NCBI RefSeq assembly: GCF_000153325.1
Contig: NZ_CH724141.1
Span: 569,185-633,184, forward strand
Direction: 5' to 3'
From: Photobacterium sp. SKA34
GTDB taxonomy: Bacteria > Pseudomonadota > Gammaproteobacteria > Enterobacterales > Vibrionaceae
Length of the DNA stretch: 64,000 nt
Shown here: positions 24,993 to 33,890 of the stretch, one piece after another
How the letters are laid out: each line of letters starts with the position of its first letter
How positions within the stretch are numbered: position 1 is the stretch's first letter
Program-made: the position numbers and the translations under genes
Notes under the pieces: generated by a model
What the model saw: the letters and a program-made list of their open reading frames with translations, nothing else
What the model was told of the DNA's origin: nothing
Database searches by the model: none

Positions 24993-25436
24993 TTACAAAT
25001 CACTGCCCCAAAATGCAGGTTGGGATTTTGTAAATTCTAATTGCGAAGACATTAGCCACTCTCTTACTGCTAATGGGTATAAATTACTCGTTAACAGATC
25101 TTCTCTTTTTAACCAAAAATAATCGATATGAGCTTCACAACTCTTAATAGTATCCAGGTTATTATCTGATTCTGATGACAATAAAAATAGCATGCATAGT
25201 TCAGTATTTAATTCTTGCTCTATATGCCAATTGTTTTCTACTGCCCCCAAAAAACAATCAATGTTAACCTTTAAGTTCGCTTCTTCATTCAATTCTCGAA
25301 TCACCGTTGTCGCTGCTGATTCTTTTGCATCAATATGTCCACCAGGTAAAAATATTTTATCATCACCTTTAACTCGTGTTACAAGCACGGCATCATCGTT
25401 TATTAAAATACCGCGAGCAGTTGAGTGAAAACGCAT
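24993..25436 (-). CDS. Nudix hydrolase family protein with a variant box
   Basis: 147 residues. The Nudix box at 33-55 reads GHIDAKESAATTVIRELNEEANL. The metal-binding REUxEE core (47-52) is intact, but the conserved Gly near the end is Asn54. It would hydrolyse a nucleoside diphosphate linked to another group; the substrate is unknown. The opening FHSTARGILINDDAVLVTRV is typical of MutT-like enzymes. It is upstream of, and in the same direction as, the emrAB-like pair, with a gap of about 80 bp, so weak cotranscription is possible. Confidence 0.85.
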   Translation of the reverse strand: MRFHSTARGILINDDAVLVTRVKGDDKIFLPGGHIDAKESAATTVIRELNEEANLKVNIDCFLGAVENNWHIEQELNTELCMLFLLSSESDNNLDTIKSCEAHIDYFWLKREDLLTSNLYPLAVREWLMSSQLEFTKSQPAFWGSDL

Positions 25437-25714
25437 ATTAAACCCTATTTATTATATGGGCTTTATAATCCATAGCTGAATATTTACTCATAGTTAAAGA
25501 GTAATAACGTATAAATTACAAATCCGAAAAGAACCTATTGGCTAATCTATTCTATATATCTGAATATAGAATGAGGCCTAATAGTATACGAAAAAAAAAC
25601 ATGTTCTCTTAACTTTCAGCCAATCATTTATGCAATGTAATATATCGAAATAAGACATTAAGAATATCATTCTAAACACAAAGCATTATTTTATAAGTCG
25701 CCCTAACTAAACAT
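25437..25714. other. Intergenic region between the Nudix and D-lactate dehydrogenase genes
   Basis: About 280 AT-rich bases with one inverted repeat (ATTCTATAT and ATATAGAAT, about 25548-25571), which could be a regulator site for the Nudix gene. No gene seen. Confidence 0.35.
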
Positions 25715-25748
25715 AAAAAACGCTGATAGTTTCTTATCAGCGTTTTTA
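25715..25748. terminator. Terminator of the D-lactate dehydrogenase gene
   Basis: AAAAACGCTGATA pairs with TATCAGCGTTTTT with a short loop; T runs on both strands. Confidence 0.88.
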
Positions 25749-25764
25749 TTTAAAAAAGCAACAC

Positions 25765-28590
25765 TTACATGCTGACTTTATCAACTAAATAGAGAATTGA
25801 GCGATATTCTATCCCGCTATGTTCAGATAGTCCTAATTCACAAGTACGACTATTAGAGTAACCTTCAGTACAACCTACAGGTACTTGACACTTTAAAGGC
25901 ACTAGTGAACTTGCGTTAAGTTCTGGTGTGGTAAAACCTTTATCGCCGGCAAAACCACAGCAGGTAATATCGTCTGGAATAATCACTGTCTTGGCACAAG
26001 CTTTAGTGACTTTTTCCATCACCCCAGCTAACCCTTTACGGCGTGATGTACAGGTAATGTGTAACATCACAGGATCTTCTTGCTGTGTAATCGTTAATTT
26101 TGGTATCACATAATTTGCCACAAATTCAAAAGGCTCGTAGATTTTAATTTCGCTGCGTAGTGTTTCTTTTCCTGTACTTGCACAAGGACTGGTATCCATT
26201 AATACGGGATAGCTTCCTTCACTAGATACTTCCCATAACGCATTTTCTAATTGCTGTGCCTTTTTCGCTGCCGTTTCAGGAAAACCTTTACTAGTATATG
26301 GCATGCCACAACATTGGTTGTTCAGATCCTTTGGCATAACAACGTCATAGCCCGCTTTTTCAAGCAGAGAAATTGTCACGTCGACTAATGGTCGAGGATC
26401 TTTTGCATTCGCTTCAGTACCCATTGTACGTGCGGAACAACTCGGGAAATAAACTATCTTTTCACGACCCACTTTTTTAACTTTCAACATTTCTGTTGAT
26501 TTTACCGCGACAGGCATATGTGAAGACCACATAGGAATACGATGGCACGACAAGTCATAAGCAGCCTTCGTCAACTTGCGCATCTTATTAGTGCCAAGTA
26601 CCTTATGCATTCCATTTGCGACAGTTAAACCAGTTTTAGCCACTGACGTAACGATTGAAAAATGATCCGCAGTCCAATTCGCAATTTGTTTTGCTTTATC
26701 TGTATGGTTTTGACGTAATTTACGAACAAGATCGCCGGTATTAATGCCAACAGGACAACGATCGGCACATAACCCTGTTGCGGCACAGGTATCTAAGCCG
26801 TAGTAACGATAGGTTTTTTCCATCTGAGCAAGACGACGAGGATCTTCGTTAGTTTTTCTTAAACGAGAAATTTCACGAAATACTGTATTACGTTGACGTG
26901 GTGTTAACGATAAATTACGAGAGGGACAAACAGGCTCACAGAAACCACATTCGACACACTTATCAATCAACTCATCCGCTTCAGGCATCCCTTTTAAATT
27001 TTTGATATGTGATTCTTTATCTTCATTAATGATCACACCAGGGTTTAAAATGCCGCGCTTATCAAAAATACGTTTAATATTTTGCATTAATTGATAACCA
27101 TCAGCTCCCCATTCAAGCTCGATAAACGGAGCCATATTACGCCCAGTACCATGTTCTGCTTTTAATGATCCTTTATAATCGACGGCCACTAATTGAGCCA
27201 CTGCATCCATAAAATCACTATAACGGGTTATTTCTTCTTGGCTATCAAATGATTGAGTGAATACAAAGTGGAGATTTCCCGCCAATGCGTGACCAAAAAT
27301 GATCGCTTCGTGGTAATTGAACTGAATAAATAATCCCTGTAATTCACGTACTGCAGGTGCTAATTGTTCAATTGGAAAGGCAACATCTTCAATGATAACT
27401 GTGGTTCCTGTCTCTCGCACAGCCCCCACAGATGGGAATAGCTCTTTACGGATTCCCCATAACTGCTCACAGATTTTGGTATCACGACTAAAATCAACCT
27501 GAGCAACCGGTGAGAAGCCATTAATAATAGCTAGCAACTGTTCAATTTGTTGCTGTAAAGCAGCATCATTATCAGCATGAATTTCAATCAATAATGCCGC
27601 AGCTTCAGTATCACCTTTTTCACCAAGATCTGCGATAAAACTCGGCATTCCCGGCTTGTCGGCAACAGATGCTAAAGAACGGCTATCCATTAATTCAACC
27701 GCAGCGACTGAGGTTTTGCTCAATTCACTTACCGCAAGGCAAGTGATTTCAATATCGCTAAAAACAAACAATCCAGATGCTTTATGTGCATGATTAACAA
27801 CAGTGTTATAAGTTACGTCAGCAATAAAACCTAATGTACCTTCTGAGCCAATAAAAAGGTGTTGTAATACGTCAATCGGATCATCAAAGTCAATCAGCGA
27901 ATTAAGACTATAACCTGTGGTGTTTTTTAAACGGTATTTATGGCGGATCTTATCTGCCAGTTCGCTGTCTTCCTGACACTGGGTGACAAGTGTCATCAAC
28001 TCATCAATCATTTCTGCATGACTGAGTTTAAAGGCCTCAATGCTGGCACTATCTAGTGTATTTAGTACTGTACCGTCAGCTAATACAACCGTCATCCCCG
28101 CAACTGTGCGGTAACTATTTTCTGAAGTACCACAACACATACCTGATGCATTATTAGCAACAATACCGCCAATTTTACAGGTATTAATTGAGCCAGGATC
28201 AGGGCCAATTTTACGACCAAATGGCGCTAAATATGCATTAGCTTCTGTACCGATAATACCCGGCTGGAGCCAAATCTGTTCGCCATCATTTAGAATCTCA
28301 TAATCACGCCAATTTCGAGTCAGCGTGATTAACACAGAATCGGACAGGGCTTGACCAGATAAGCTGGTACCAGCAGCTCTAAATGTCACCGGAATTTGGC
28401 GGTCATAACACGTTTTAACGGCAAAGATCACCTCTTGCAAATTATCCAGTTGAAGGACAACTTGAGGCGTTAAGCGGTAAAAGCTGGCATCGGTACCATA
28501 GGCCAGTGCGAGTGTTGGATCGGTGATAATGCGACTTTTATCTATTTGTTGTTCTAGTTGCGCAATCAGTTCAAGGTAGGGCTGCTGCAT
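25765..28590 (-). CDS. FAD/Fe-S D-lactate dehydrogenase, Dld-II type
   Basis: 941 residues. The N-terminal FAD-binding (PCMH) domain has VTFRAAGTSLSGQALS at about 68-83 and IGGIVANNASGMCCG at about 140-154, followed by the FAD-oxidase C-terminal domain. Two 4Fe-4S motifs follow, CVECGFCEPVCP from 545 and CAATGLCADRCP from 602, then CCG domains with CCGMPYTSKG and CCGFAGDKG. This layout is that of Dld-II, first described in Shewanella, which feeds electrons from D-lactate to the respiratory chain at the inner membrane. E. coli YdiJ is a relative. No lactate permease gene is adjacent, and the neighbouring LysR gene is ruined. Confidence 0.9.
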   Translation of the reverse strand: MQQPYLELIAQLEQQIDKSRIITDPTLALAYGTDASFYRLTPQVVLQLDNLQEVIFAVKTCYDRQIPVTFRAAGTSLSGQALSDSVLITLTRNWRDYEILNDGEQIWLQPGIIGTEANAYLAPFGRKIGPDPGSINTCKIGGIVANNASGMCCGTSENSYRTVAGMTVVLADGTVLNTLDSASIEAFKLSHAEMIDELMTLVTQCQEDSELADKIRHKYRLKNTTGYSLNSLIDFDDPIDVLQHLFIGSEGTLGFIADVTYNTVVNHAHKASGLFVFSDIEITCLAVSELSKTSVAAVELMDSRSLASVADKPGMPSFIADLGEKGDTEAAALLIEIHADNDAALQQQIEQLLAIINGFSPVAQVDFSRDTKICEQLWGIRKELFPSVGAVRETGTTVIIEDVAFPIEQLAPAVRELQGLFIQFNYHEAIIFGHALAGNLHFVFTQSFDSQEEITRYSDFMDAVAQLVAVDYKGSLKAEHGTGRNMAPFIELEWGADGYQLMQNIKRIFDKRGILNPGVIINEDKESHIKNLKGMPEADELIDKCVECGFCEPVCPSRNLSLTPRQRNTVFREISRLRKTNEDPRRLAQMEKTYRYYGLDTCAATGLCADRCPVGINTGDLVRKLRQNHTDKAKQIANWTADHFSIVTSVAKTGLTVANGMHKVLGTNKMRKLTKAAYDLSCHRIPMWSSHMPVAVKSTEMLKVKKVGREKIVYFPSCSARTMGTEANAKDPRPLVDVTISLLEKAGYDVVMPKDLNNQCCGMPYTSKGFPETAAKKAQQLENALWEVSSEGSYPVLMDTSPCASTGKETLRSEIKIYEPFEFVANYVIPKLTITQQEDPVMLHITCTSRRKGLAGVMEKVTKACAKTVIIPDDITCCGFAGDKGFTTPELNASSLVPLKCQVPVGCTEGYSNSRTCELGLSEHSGIEYRSILYLVDKVSM

Positions 28591-28709
28591 TATAGCTCCA
28601 TGTATATCTACGAATTAATCGCTTTATTTCTTATAGGTATATTCTGCTCTGTTTAGTTGATATATATTACCTAATTCACATATTTGTTGAAAAAGTACAC
28701 CAATAGATG

Positions 28710-29329
28710 AAAGCAACGAATAATCTACTCCTTTTTATCATCTGATTGATAAAGGTTCTTTTAGTAAAGCAGCCGAGCATATTGGCTTAACAAAATCTAT
28801 ATGTAGTAAGCAACGTATCACAGCACTTGAAAAAGCGTTAGGCGTTCAGCTTATTTATCGGACCACAAGCAAGTTGACGCTGACAGAAGCCGATGATGTT
28901 TTTTATCATCATGCGAGTAAGACTACAATACTGTTCAAAATGCAGAAGATACAATGTGTGGATTGGGTGAAAGCTTAACAGTTAAGATACGTATTACTGC
29001 TCCTATCATTTCGGGTGAGCTCATGGACGAATGGTTAATTGAAGATACATTAGGTATTCATACCGTTAAAGTAAAAGGCAACTTTACCACTAATAACGCT
29101 TCTGCTTTGCGCGGCGCTATACGGACAAGGCTTGGTCTACATTCCCAAAGTATTAGTCGCTCAAGATCTGAAAAAAGGTGACTTGGTTGAAGTACTAACT
29201 GATTATGTAGAAAAATCATTAGGCATTTATGCGGTATATCCTTATACCAAGCAGCAACCAATGAAAGTAAAACTCTTTATTGAGCATATTTATCAGTATT
29301 ATCAAAAATACCGAGATACCTTTAAATAA
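28710..29329 (+). pseudogene. LysR-type regulator gene with several frameshifts and an internal deletion
   Basis: Pieces in three frames rebuild a LysR protein. MKATNNLLLF is followed by a 1-base loss, then DKGSFSKAAEHIGLTKS and ALEKALGVQLIYRTTSKLTL (HTH). A shift near 28918 leads to QNAEDTMCGLGESLTVKIRI. A large deletion of the effector domain comes next, and after another shift near 29115 the C-terminus is VYIPKVLVAQDLKKGDLVEVL to a stop at 29329. It lies divergent from the D-lactate dehydrogenase gene and may have controlled it. The two short open frames here are fragments, not genes. Confidence 0.85.
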
Positions 29330-29335
29330 AATGAT

Positions 29336-29818
29336 TTAATTGATCGCCATAACTTCATACCAAGTGACTTTATCACCAATATGAATATCGACTTCTTCAC
29401 CGATCTCACGACCTACCAATGCATCACCAAATGGCGAAGTTGGTGTCACTATCGTGACAGAATACTGTTCAAACGTTACGACTAGACCACCAGAGCTGGG
29501 ACCCAGAAAAACAAAACGCATGTTATCGTCTTCATCAGCTAACGTTACAATATGCCCAAGTAGTACAGTATCAAAGGCTTTAGGTAAGTTAGCTTGTAAC
29601 ACTTGATAAGCTGTTATATCGGCTTTGCACTCTTCTACTCTTTGTGCCTGGCCATGTGCTAAATAAGACGCTTCAAGCGCCAGTGTGTCATATTGATTTT
29701 CTGCAACATTTTCATCATCAGTAGCCGTATTATAGGCACGTAAAGCCGCTTCAGTCGCCGCTTCTAATGTTTGTTGTAGCCTAATTTGTACCTGATTTAA
29801 TAACTTCTGCTTATTCAC
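29336..29818 (-). CDS. GreA/GreB family transcript cleavage factor-like protein
   Basis: 160 residues. The N-terminal part is helical and forms a likely coiled-coil hairpin (about 1-75) with an acidic patch (TDDEN) and the block ENQYDTLALEASYLAHGQAQRVEEC. The C-terminal FKBP-like domain ends TPTSPFGDALVGREIGEEVDI, the GreA/GreB ending. GreA-type proteins enter the RNA polymerase secondary channel and induce cleavage of backtracked RNA. The hairpin tip differs from classic GreA, so it may act as an accessory or antagonistic factor. The stop is 6 bp past the LysR relic's stop, convergent. Confidence 0.8.
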   Translation of the reverse strand: MNKQKLLNQVQIRLQQTLEAATEAALRAYNTATDDENVAENQYDTLALEASYLAHGQAQRVEECKADITAYQVLQANLPKAFDTVLLGHIVTLADEDDNMRFVFLGPSSGGLVVTFEQYSVTIVTPTSPFGDALVGREIGEEVDIHIGDKVTWYEVMAIN

Positions 29819-30101
29819 TTTTACTGCCTATGATCTCAAACGCGCCATATCATAATACGACTTTGTATGAATTCATATTTTCGTCATTGTGTATCTTCCT
29901 AAAAAGCGACTTATCTAGAACAGAAGCCCCCTAAAAGAGCATTTTACGATCAATTAAAAGTAACATTGCAGATGTAATGACTAAAGATGTCGCTTAATCT
30001 TTGGCGAAAAATCACTAGCAATTGTCGTGTACTATCAAAACAAAATAAAACAGTCTGTTAAAGTAATCACAGCTTTAATAAAACAACAAAAGGTACACTC
30101 A

Positions 30102-30530
30102 ATGACAGAATCAAGAACTCCTGACTGGGATAATATAAAAACTTACGAGAAGTTATATCAGGAAATATTAGTCAATCCTGACACATCAAAGTTTCATCAT
30201 TATTTTACGGAAGATTGCTATATCAATATTAACGATAAAGAATATGATGCTGATGCTGATGCTGATGCTGATGCTTTTAAGCAACGTATGATCTGGTTGA
30301 AAAAGAATGCAAAGGTTAAAGTTGAAGTAGTTAACTTTTTTACCTCAAAAGACGGCACTAAGATAACAGACACGCATTTATCTCACTCCATAGATGCAGA
30401 AGGAATCAAGAGAACTTATCGTGTTATGCAACAATCCGAACTTGAAAATGGCAGGATAAAAAGATTTATCGACAATACATTTATGCTTAGTGGTAGTGAT
30501 TCAGATTATAGTATTACAACAAATAAATAA
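30102..30530 (+). CDS. Hypothetical protein with an in-frame (Asp-Ala)5 microsatellite
   Basis: 142 residues from the ATG at 30102 (AAAGG about 8 nt upstream); the frame is open to 30027. The sequence (KFHHYFTEDCYININDKEY ... KVEVVNFFTSKDGTKITDTHLSHSIDAEG) has the size and pattern of an NTF2/SnoaL-like small alpha+beta protein, but I cannot assign it firmly. The Asp-Ala run is encoded by five exact GATGCT units, which could change in number without breaking the frame. Terminator behind it. Confidence 0.6.
   Translation: MTESRTPDWDNIKTYEKLYQEILVNPDTSKFHHYFTEDCYININDKEYDADADADADAFKQRMIWLKKNAKVKVEVVNFFTSKDGTKITDTHLSHSIDAEGIKRTYRVMQQSELENGRIKRFIDNTFMLSGSDSDYSITTNK
30246..30275 (+). repeat. (GATGCT)5 hexanucleotide repeat
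   Basis: Five perfect tandem copies inside the hypothetical gene, coding for Asp-Ala pairs. Confidence 0.95.
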
Positions 30531-30560
30531 TTTTATTGCTTACCTTTAGCTTCTACATCG

Positions 30561-30597
30561 CATAGCACCCCACTTTAGGTGAGGTGCTAAGTTTTTA
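30561..30597 (+). terminator. Intrinsic terminator of the repeat-containing gene
   Basis: TAGCACC/CCAC pairs with GTGaGGTGCTA, followed by AAG and five T. Confidence 0.7.
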
Positions 30598-30613
30598 TAA
30601 AAGATTAAATTTA

Positions 30614-31186
30614 TCAGAATTTATAATCAACGGACCAAACTACTTGCTCTGTTCCTTTTAAACGAACACCATCTGTTTTGTAATTTTGATCTAGATAACG
30701 GTATGTTAGATCAGATGAAATATTATCCGTTAGCTGAACCATTGCACCTAGCTGCCCACCCCATACAAAATCAGTGGAGCTATTTTTTAACGATTCTTCT
30801 GATATCTTAGCTGTTAATTTATTATGAGCAGCACCCATTGACGCACCAGCAAAAAGGTTAATATTAGAAGTGACTGGTACTAGGTAATCATAAGAAACTA
30901 AGTATAAATCTTGCTTATGCTTAGCCTTAATAGTTGCTTCATCTGAAGCGATATTGAAATTATCTTTCTTATAACCGTAGGTTGCCATTAAGCGGTGATG
31001 GTTATCGACAATTACACCACCACGGATTTGGTAGCTAGCATCTTCACTGTTCATTTTAGCCGCGTCTTTAAAGTTATCTAATTGATAACCCACACCACCA
31101 CCCATAAATGTTTCTACATTTGTTGCCATAGCTGGTGCTGATACAATACCTGCTAATACCAATGTAGATAAAATAGACTTTTTCAT
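30614..31186 (-). CDS. Outer membrane beta-barrel protein
   Basis: 190 residues. The signal peptide ends APAMA at about 21. The rest alternates polar and hydrophobic residues in about eight strands, with the terminal aromatic residue (VDYKF) required for outer membrane assembly. It fits the small OmpA-like/OmpW-sized porin-like domain family (OMP_b-brl). GGGVGYQLDNF and DLTYRYLDQNY are typical strands. Monocistronic with about 450 bp of upstream DNA. No specific substrate. Confidence 0.85.
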   Translation of the reverse strand: MKKSILSTLVLAGIVSAPAMATNVETFMGGGVGYQLDNFKDAAKMNSEDASYQIRGGVIVDNHHRLMATYGYKKDNFNIASDEATIKAKHKQDLYLVSYDYLVPVTSNINLFAGASMGAAHNKLTAKISEESLKNSSTDFVWGGQLGAMVQLTDNISSDLTYRYLDQNYKTDGVRLKGTEQVVWSVDYKF

Positions 31187-31635
31187 AATTTTATTCCTAA
31201 CTCATTGTTATAAATGAAAGTTACTAACCTAAGAGGAAGGTTAATTAGCTTTCAAAATGCCTTTGCCTTTTCGTTAGCAACAAAACTAAAGCATTTCTCC
31301 TGTATGAAAACTTAACAAATAAAACACTATTTTATTAGATAAATACAAACTGAATAAGGATGAATTTAAGCGTCTAAAAAGCATCTCAAGTGTAAGTAAT
31401 TATGTCAAAATACATTACAATCCATATGAAGAATAAAATATAATTCGATCTCTAGTTCATCACCATGCTTTTTATTACTCTCATAGACCGTCAGCTAATG
31501 GCTTTTTGGAATAAATGTTTCATTTATGTTGAGCTTGGTTCCAAAATAATATTTCGCTATTTACTCTAATCACAAAAATTTATTACTAATAAAGTAATAA
31601 TTAAAGTTAAGCACTTTAAACACGATAGCAATAGT
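31187..31635. other. Intergenic region between divergent genes
   Basis: About 450 AT-rich bases that must hold promoters for the beta-barrel gene and the repeat protein. A loose inverted repeat (TTTTTGGAA ... TTCCAAAA, about 31502-31546) is visible. No gene seen. Confidence 0.4.
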
Positions 31636-32253
31636 ATGGACATAACTCGTGAACAACCAAACTCAAGCATTACGAATAATGAAATAATGGAAAAACGATT
31701 AAAAACACGACTGACTCTGCATACGTTCGCCACTTTCTTATTACTAGGAAGTTCTGCGCCGCTATATGCTTATGCTCTTTCACCTATTCACTTACTGAAC
31801 TATGTCGATTCATATGGCAATGTCTCATTAAGAAACAGTGGAGATATACAATTACCCGATCCACTTGTGATCACTGGTAACTTGAATCTTGAAAAAAGCA
31901 AGATTTCACAACTTCCACGTAGCCTGACAGTTAAGGGGAATCTTAATCTTGCTTACACTGAAGTTAAGTATCTCCCCTTAGTATTTAACGTCGATGGATT
32001 CGTTAACCTTGCTCATTCAAAAATTAAAGAACTTAACAATGGTATGAGAGTAAAGGGAGATCTCAGTTTAATGGGAACTGAAATCCAAAAGCTTCCAGAT
32101 AACCTCTATGTAAAAGGGGATCTTTACTTAAACAACAGTAAAATAACTAAACTTCCTAATCAAATCATCGTTGATGGCGATATCCACATTAAAGGTACAC
32201 AGATAACAAAAATCCCAAAAAGTGCAAGAATAAAGGGGCATATTATCAATTAA
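31636..32253 (+). CDS. Exported protein made of 20-residue leucine/isoleucine-rich repeats
   Basis: 205 residues. A second ATG at 31687 gives a more natural signal peptide (RLTLHTFATFLLLGSSAPLYAYA), so the real start may be there; neither start has a good ribosome-binding site. From about residue 75 on there are six to seven units of about 20 residues, each like V-KGDL-L-T-I-LP. Similar repeat solenoids occur in phage and bacterial proteins with a one-sided beta-solenoid or LRR-like fold. It is probably periplasmic or secreted. Function unknown; binding of another protein or a surface is inference. Confidence 0.65.
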   Translation: MDITREQPNSSITNNEIMEKRLKTRLTLHTFATFLLLGSSAPLYAYALSPIHLLNYVDSYGNVSLRNSGDIQLPDPLVITGNLNLEKSKISQLPRSLTVKGNLNLAYTEVKYLPLVFNVDGFVNLAHSKIKELNNGMRVKGDLSLMGTEIQKLPDNLYVKGDLYLNNSKITKLPNQIIVDGDIHIKGTQITKIPKSARIKGHIIN

Positions 32254-32328
32254 CAAGTTATTGGATTATTTTATATCTAAAATAGCAATCGTTTGCCTTT
32301 TAATTTAAATGCGAATTTTAAATATAAG

Positions 32329-32358
32329 AAAGCCAGAAATATTTATTTATTTCTGGCC
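32329..32358. repeat. Hairpin after the repeat protein gene
   Basis: GCCAGAAATA pairs with TATTTCTGGC with a short loop. The minus strand continues CTTTCTTATATTT. It may end transcription in either direction. Confidence 0.5.
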
Positions 32359-32426
32359 ACTGATACTCAATAAGTATTTAAAATTACATTATTCAGATTT
32401 TGAACATTTAACGGAGGATTTGTTAA

Positions 32427-32453
32427 ATGTATAAGACTTTCTTAATCACCTAA
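32427..32453 (+). other. Eight-codon frame with a strong ribosome-binding site inside a hairpin
   Basis: ACGGAGGA lies about 10 nt before an ATG that codes MYKTFLIT and stops. The frame overlaps the left arm and loop of a perfect 11-bp hairpin (32433-32464). It could be a leader peptide or chance. No plus-strand gene follows for 700 bp. Confidence 0.25.
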
Positions 32454-32464
32454 AAGAAAGTCTT
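32433..32464. repeat. Perfect 11-bp inverted repeat
   Basis: AAGACTTTCTT and AAGAAAGTCTT with a 10-nt loop, 15 bp past the stop of the small minus-strand gene at 32479-32547. No T run on either strand. Confidence 0.6.
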
Positions 32465-32478
32465 TCTGTCAGCATTGA

Positions 32479-32547
32479 TTATGCTTTTTCAACTTTAGTA
32501 GTTTGATTTTTGTAGTAAAACCACTGTCTACGGTTACGTGTTTTCAT
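32479..32547 (-). CDS. Candidate small basic protein (22 residues)
   Basis: ATG at 32547 with GAGAGG about 6 nt upstream. The product opens MKTRNRRQWFYYKNQ and is strongly basic with four aromatic residues, followed by TAA and a hairpin. It is too short for routine gene finders and lies alone in a 900-bp gap. Codon use looks normal. No family is recognised; a small nucleic-acid-binding or membrane-surface peptide is speculation. Confidence 0.5.
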   Translation of the reverse strand: MKTRNRRQWFYYKNQTTKVEKA

Positions 32548-33199
32548 TTAAAACCTCTCATTAATCTTATATGAGTAAGGTTGATATCACTAAAATTAAT
32601 ACCGTTCTTACTCTTTACTTATCTGTTCTACTTAAACAATTTGATGTGACATAAACATGACATCGCAATAATTTTTTGTGAACATCTTTTTTATTAATAT
32701 ATCTTAGGCTGCGAACTATCAGAAAAGTTCACAGTAGATTATTAAAATGATTTTTATAGATATGGGTTCGATAGGAAGTATTGAAATGCAACCATAGCTA
32801 AGTATTATCAGCTACGTTTTCTTACTTAAAAAACCTCGAACAATTTATATCGATGACTCAATATATGTATCTTTCGCTCATTTGACAACCACTAAAATAG
32901 ATTTTTGTGTGATTCAACTCTTTATTTTATTATACAAGTGATCACATCCTATTAATGACAATGATAAGTCATTGTAAAATAAGTACATTTAATAGCGATC
33001 GGCAGTTTATACCAACGTTATATCCTCTAAAAAAATTTAATCAAAACTGCCAGTTTTACTTTTGATTATTCAGATCATGGCCGTTGATTCCTTTTAACAC
33101 TATCAGCAAATAAATAAATTCTCTTAAGGTTTCACTTTAACTTTCAACAACCACTTGTTAATGATATGTTAAATGCAATTAAGTACTATGGAGACGATA
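32548..33199. other. Intergenic region upstream of the SRPBCC gene
   Basis: About 650 AT-rich bases. Nothing supportable beyond the leader of the 22-residue gene at its left end. Confidence 0.4.
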
Positions 33200-33715
33200 A
33201 TGACGATTCATACCGTTACTTTAGAGGTAACCGCTAATGTGCCTAAAACTGTTCTTTTTGCATTACTTTCTGATCACGCTAAATTAGGGCGCTTTTTTAA
33301 TGCTGAATACTCGTTGATTCGCTCAGGAAAACCAGAGGTTAATGGGATCGGTGCTATACGAGAGGTAATTCAAGGGCCATTTACGTATCAAGAGCAAATC
33401 ATTGATTTTAAAGAAAATGAACACATTCACTATCAAATAATTCAGGGCGCTCCAGTGAATGAACATGGCGGATGGATAAAATTTAAAAGTATCAATGCAA
33501 CCCAAAGTAAAATTCATTATCACATTACTTTTTCTCCTAAAATTAAAGGCACTGGCTGGTTAATTAAGTTTCAAATACAAAACTTCTTAAAACAAGCGCT
33601 AGCAAACGTGATTCAACACAGTGAAGATATGTGGAAATCCACAACGACAGTGAACGCTTATTCACGCAATACCGCTTCGAAAAAAGACATTCCAACCAAA
33701 GCCCGCATTAAATAA
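33200..33715 (+). CDS. SRPBCC (START/polyketide-cyclase fold) protein
   Basis: 171 residues from the ATG at 33200, which has GGAGA 6 nt upstream; the longer frame from 33173 lacks a site. The pattern VTLEVTANVPKTVLFALLSDHAKLGRFF at the N-terminus, GIGAIREVIQGPFTYQEQI in the middle and a long C-terminal helix is characteristic of the fold, which has a deep hydrophobic ligand pocket. The ligand is unknown. The C-terminal 20 residues are an unstructured basic tail. Monocistronic. Confidence 0.8.
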   Translation: MTIHTVTLEVTANVPKTVLFALLSDHAKLGRFFNAEYSLIRSGKPEVNGIGAIREVIQGPFTYQEQIIDFKENEHIHYQIIQGAPVNEHGGWIKFKSINATQSKIHYHITFSPKIKGTGWLIKFQIQNFLKQALANVIQHSEDMWKSTTTVNAYSRNTASKKDIPTKARIK

Positions 33716-33890
33716 GCGCAACAGCATAATCACGATCAGTTCTACATTTTTGATTTTCTCTTCCCGTAAACACGGCCCTTATTGCGCAATCTTTGATCAA
33801 ATCGAGGGCGTACATATCAAAATACGTTTTAATAGCTCAACAATATGCCTTTAATTGCACTTATATTTACGTTGAGAGGTCCTCTAAACA

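Noticed and set aside
28954-29329. Two independent small genes at 28954-29181 and 29132-29329
   Set aside because: Both are fragments of one LysR gene in different frames.
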